From Theocolax elegans (lineage: Eukaryota > Arthropoda > Insecta > Hymenoptera > Cerocephalidae), in the NCBI GenBank assembly GCA_026168455.1, contig CM047431.1, forward strand, positions 63,708,887 to 63,772,886: a stretch of 64,000 nucleotides of DNA, written 5' to 3'. Under the pieces are notes generated by a model that was given only the letters and a program-made list of their open reading frames with translations, searched no databases and was not told the DNA's origin. Both the position numbers and the translations under genes were made by a program. Shown one piece after another: positions 47,601 to 53,600 of this stretch (positions are counted from its first letter, which is position 1; each line of letters begins with the position of its first letter).

Positions 47601-50600
47601 TTTTATTATATTGTTTTATTGTTTTATTGTTAAATTATTATTTTTAAATTGTATTTGAGCGTTAAATTTTATTTATTGTTAATGTTTTATCGTTATTTTG
47701 TTATAATAAAAATTTGCTTTATATCGCTGCTACTTTATATATCACATTGTATTATATATTATTATCTACGACTGATTTGCTATAGTGTATACGGGGTTTT
47801 AACCCCATTTTACCCAATAAAATTATCAATCAATCAATCAATCAAGCAACAAGTATTATATTACAATTTATAAAAATATCAATTTTTTGTATTTTTAAAT
47901 AACATAAATAAAATTTTTCAGCGAAACCCGCTAACTCAAAAACGCTCAAGTCAGAGCAGAGCTGGAGAGAGAGCGGATGACAATAGTTATGTGAGTATAT
48001 TGATAATTATTCATAAGAGATAATTAGTTGCGAAATAGTACATTACAATACGAGTGTACGAAGTCTGAACACACTCGTATCGTATGATATTTTTTAACAC
48101 GATGTGAGCGAAACACATATGATTAAATTACCGTGAATGAACCAAAGCGATTCGCATACTGCGTGCGCGAATCAGGTGCTTCGCACACGCAATGCAAGCA
48201 AAGTATTTTCACCAAATGCATTCTTAGCAAAGACATCATATGACCTCCGTCCCTAATTAGCACCAAAATAGGAGCATAAAAAGAGCGACGTTAAATAAAA
48301 AATAACTGTTCTATTATTCGCAAAGGATAAGATTTTTTTCAATTTTTAAAATTCTTTTGTGCCAATTTATTTTATAGTGTAATATTACAATTCTTTAATT
48401 TTAAACTATTGTTTTGATCGTACTTATAAAATAATTTTTTCATATTCAGCAACAGCCACCACTGCCGCAACAGCAGAACTATGTCGTTAATGCAGCAGCT
48501 GAAGTTTATGACGATGTAATTGCGTTTGAATACAATACAATTATGGGATAACACTAATTTTACATGTAATTATTTTTTCTAATGTTTATTTTTTATTTTA
48601 GGAAGAATGCTATGATCAGAATATAAATTATCTATACTATAACGTGAGTATAGATGTATATTAAAACGAAATTATTACATTTATATACTTAATTAAATTC
48701 TTCTTTGTTATAGCAAAAACTATTGCAACAACCACCGCAACAACAGCAGCAACAACCACCGCATCAACAGCAGCAACAACCACCGCAACAACAGCAGCAA
48801 CAACCACCCCAACAACAGCAGCAACAACCACCCCAACAACAGCAGCAACAACCACGGCAACAAAAGCCGCAACAACGAATAAAAAAGCAGTCGCACCAAC
48901 AACAACAACAACAATCACAGCAACAACAATTACAGCAACAACAATCACAGCAACAACTATCACAGCAACAACAATCACAGAAACAGTAACCACAGAAACA
49001 ACGACCACTGATGAAGCAGCAGCAAATAGTACGCCTGCAACAAAAACCCCAGCAACGACAACCGCAGCAACAACAGCCTCAGCAAACTCAGGCACAAGAA
49101 AGTTACGGAGTGCATAATAATTATGTAAGTATTAGTATTAAGTTCTATAAATAAGAAATGAAAGTTTCGTCAATGCCAAAGTAATGTTTAATCCACTGAG
49201 GGGCAGTATTTTGCATGTGAGACGCCAAATTTTTCTCGTCCAAATGTCCAAACCTTTTCTCGTATAATCCTAATATTTTGAATAATGTATCTTTTTAGTA
49301 GAAAAATCCAAATTTCTATCTAGTTATAAACAATCTAAATTAAACAAAGACTTATCTTTACAAATATAATCAGTTTCGAAGTCATTTTTTAATAATTAAA
49401 TAAAAATACTGTTAGAAGAATTTGAAGGAGCACTGATTACAATTGAAGTCTCCGATTTTCAAAATTCAATATGGCGAAACCAATATGGTGGCTGTCAATG
49501 TTGAAAATTTACCGAAACACGATTATTTCAAGTGTTAACGCTCGCATAGGGATTTTTGAGGGTCCCTGATTACAAACCAATCTCTGATTTTATAAATTGT
49601 AAATTATGGATCCAATATGGCGGCATTAAAATTTGAAATCTAGAAAAATTCGATTAATTTATGTACATTCATAGGGATGTTTTCAAACATTTTTCTCCCA
49701 GAATTATTTCATATTTATTAATACTCACTATTTATTTTATACTATACTTTAATAATAGTTAAATTTATGTATAAAAAGTATTGTTTTAATAGTACTTATA
49801 AAATAAATTTATTATACAGCAGCAGCTACCACTGCCGGAGGAGCAAGACTATATAGAGCCTGACGATGTGAGTGTGATTCGATATAATAAAATTATGAGG
49901 TAGCACTAACTTTACAATTAATTATATTTTCTAATGTTTGTTCTTTATTTTAGGAAGAATACTATGATCAGAATTGGAACTCCCAATATTATAACGTAAG
50001 TGTAAATGTAGATAAAGTTAATTAACATGAGTATAGTCATTAGCCTGCAGATGACCGGCATTTAAGAATGTACCAAATTTATACTTTATAAATCAAAGTA
50101 TTATAAAATTTTCTAAAAATAATTTTAAATAATAACATTTATATCATGTGTAACTAAATACATGATCAGTTGTTCAATAATTAGTTTATTAGTTTGCTCT
50201 TAATAAAGTTTTATTATAAAAGCTATTTATTTGAATAATTTATTGTAAGTTTGTTTTTAAAACGTATTTAATTAGTATACAATTTAGAAATAAAAATAAT
50301 TTTATAAGTGCTTAATAATAATATTTAATAACATATCACTGAAAATATTTTTATTACCGATGAGCATCCTTAATTAGCATACATTAATTTTTTTTTAATT
50401 GTTTAAAATTGGAAGACAATTGTACCATGTTAATTAATACTTTTATTAGTAAAGTTTGCATTTATGTTAAAACAAAATTATGATATTTATATTCTTAATG
50501 AAAACCTTTTTTGTTATAGCAACAACAGCCACAACAACAACCACAACAACGACATTGGCAGCAACAACAGCCTCAACAACAATATGGTCAATAGCAGCCG

Positions 50601-53600
50601 CAGCAAATCCAGGCTAAAGGGCAATCACAAAGTTATTACGGACAATACCATAATTATGTAAGTATTAGTATTTGTTTCTATACATCAGCTATCACGTAAC
50701 ATTTATATTAAATTAAAAGTTTTGTTAATGCTAGAGTTCAGTTTAACCCTTTGTGAGGCAGTGTTTCGCATGTGAAACATTAAATTTATTCCATTTTTTT
50801 TTCATGACAGAATCATTTAGAACATGACATGTTTAAACCTTTTCCCGTATAATCCTAATATCTTTTAAAATATATCTTCTTAGTTGAAAAATTTTAATCT
50901 TTATCTAGATATAAGCAATGTAAATTAATAAAAAACTTATCTTTCCGAATATAATCAGATTTGGAGTATTTTTTAACAAATACAATACAAATACGATTAT
51001 ATATAATAATAGAGGTATTTTAAGGTCACATATAATAATAGAGAAATTTTAAACAGCACTGATTATAATTGCAGTCTTCGATTTTCAAAATTCAAAATGG
51101 CGAAACCAATATGACGGCTGTCAGTATACAAATTTACCGAAACACGGTTAATTTAAGTACTATCGCTTGCATAGGGCTTTTTGAGGGTCTCTGATTACAA
51201 ACCAATCTCTGATTTTATAAATTGTAAATTATGGATCCAATATGGCGGCATTAAAATTTGAAATCTAGAAAAATTCGATTAATTTATGTACATTCATAGG
51301 GATTTTTAACAGAAATATATGCTCCTTAAAGGGTTCAAAAATTTTTCTCCCAGAATTATTTCATATTTATTAATACTCACTATTTATTTTATACTGTACT
51401 TTAATAACACTTAAATTGATGTATAAAAACTATTGTTTTAATAGTACTTATAAAATAATTTTTATTTTATTATACAGCAGCAGCCACCACTGTCGGAGGA
51501 GCAAGAATATACAGAGCCTGACGATGTGAGTGTGATTCGATATAATAAAATTATGAGGTAGCACTAACTTTACAATCAATTATATTATCTAATGTTTGTT
51601 CTTCATTTTAGGAATACTATGATCAGGATTGGGACTCCCAATATTATAACGTAAGTGTAAATGTAGATAAAATTATGGACTAAAATTATACTTTATATAA
51701 GAAAGTTTTATAATCAATAACATTTATAATAAGTGTATATAATTGCTTAATAAGCTGATCAATAATTAGTTTGTATTTATTAATTTATTTATTGGTCCTT
51801 CAACATCTTATAACCCTTAATAAGATTTTATTGTAAAAGCTATTATTTTGAATAATTTATTATAAGTGAATTATATATAATTTAGAAATAGAAATAATTT
51901 TCTAAGTTCTTATAATAATATTTAATAATGTATAACTGGAAATGTTTTTATTATACATTAATTTTTTTAAATTTTCAAAATTGTGAAGCTATTGTACCAT
52001 GTTAATTAATACCTTCATTAGCCAAATTCGAATTATTATTAAAACAAAATAATGACATTAATATTTTTAATGAAATAATTCTTTGTTATAGCAACAAGCT
52101 CAACAACAGCCGTGGCAACAACAAGAGGCACAAGAAATAAAATAATTATGAGGAGAATTCTAATTATGTGAGTTTAAGTAATAATTTCTATTTTTTTGTA
52201 ATTTTTAATAAGTATTGATTTTGTTATAACCACAACAACAACAATACTAAATGGTATTCTCACAAGAATTATCTTCATAGTAATATACTTCCTGTTCCTG
52301 AGAACGCTGAAACTCCTGTCGCCGCTGTTGTTGCTATAGCAAAATTAATTAATTTTGAAGAAAAATATAGTAAAGATAGTAGCATCTTTCTGTTTAAAGT
52401 ATATTTATTATATCTTGGCTTTTTAAAGCAGGAACAGAATGATCAGGAAAACTACAATAATATAGTTGCCAAAAAATGTTAATATCAATTAAATAAATGT
52501 TTTGCATAATAGTTATATATAACTTATGTTATTCAAATAGGAAGAAAATTACGCAGCCGATACAACGGAAGGCAAATTAGCTACGATGCAAAAGGTAAAT
52601 AAATGGAAATCTAATCAATATTTTGAAAATTATTAATCTCTAGATGCTCGAGATTCCTAGGTGGAATGATTAATTTAATTTATTTATCTATTATATTACT
52701 TTATTAAAAATTTATTTGTTTATTATATTACTATATTAAATATTTATTTATTTATTATGTTACCTTTTGATATGATTTAAGGGTAGAGTATGGTCAAAAA
52801 TTAAAAAAAAAACAATTTTTTTTTATTTCAGAAACAAATTCTAAATCTTACGTAGAATATGCGTAAATAACGTTTAATATTATAAAGCTTATGTGCTTAC
52901 ATAATTTCAGCATTAAATAATCTTTATTAAAAAATTATTTTTTATACTTTTAAACATTCCTTGAAGGACAATTTTTGTCGTAGCCACCTGAAATTTTGCA
53001 CATATCTTGAGGCATATATGAATTATAAAGTTACACAGCATATTTTGTTTAAAATTAAATGTGACATTTTTATTACTGCTTTTTTAATGAAAAATCTGAT
53101 ATTTTTTAGGCAATTATATAAACAAATTCGGTTTATCGAGCCAGAAATTGCATTTTTATAAATAAACCTTATTCGCTTGTGACGGGCCTGACTATATGTA
53201 GACATATAGTCAGTATTCAGTCGCATTGAACAATGGCTCAAGCGGTAGAGCGTTAGCGTTCGGTCCGAGAGATCGGGGTTCAAATTCAACTTTCGGTAGT
53301 TTTTTTTTAATTATTTAAATTAATTTATTTAAGTAATTAGATAACCAAAATTGATACAATTTATAATTTTATTGAAATTTTTATGTTTTTTGCTACTTTT
53401 GCCAAAAATATGGAGTCAATATGATAAGAAATAGTTAAGTTAATAATTTATAAGGTTTATAAAAATATATAATTTTTATAGTTAAATTTTACATTACATT
53501 TAAAATATATACAAAAGGATTAAATAATAAAACAAATTATAGATATTAAAATTATTAAGTAAAAGGAGACAATGACATAATTAATTCAGAATAAATAAAT

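Larger units (their letters stand above)
49140..52200 (+). repeat. Tandem duplication of the three-exon module, introns included
   Basis: Modules B and C (first exons 1,658 bp apart) share exons and introns. Long intron blocks such as ATGGATCCAATATGGCGGCA (near 49605 and 51230) and TTGAGGGTCCCTGATTACAA-like text are nearly identical. Module A shares the exon pattern, with a spacing of 1,370 bp to module B. Confidence 0.8.

Noticed and set aside
48661..49095. Minus-strand frame of alanine/valine repeats, and a leucine-repeat frame at 48720-48914
   Set aside because: Reverse readings of the CAA/CAG/CCA repeat of the plus-strand glutamine exon; no splice or homology support.
48987..50594. TAA and TAG standing for glutamine as a reassigned genetic code
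   Set aside because: Other genes in the window use TAA and TAG as ordinary stops (for example the terminal exon at 54995 and the Penelope frames), and the organism looks like an insect. Local mutation, skipping or readthrough is simpler.
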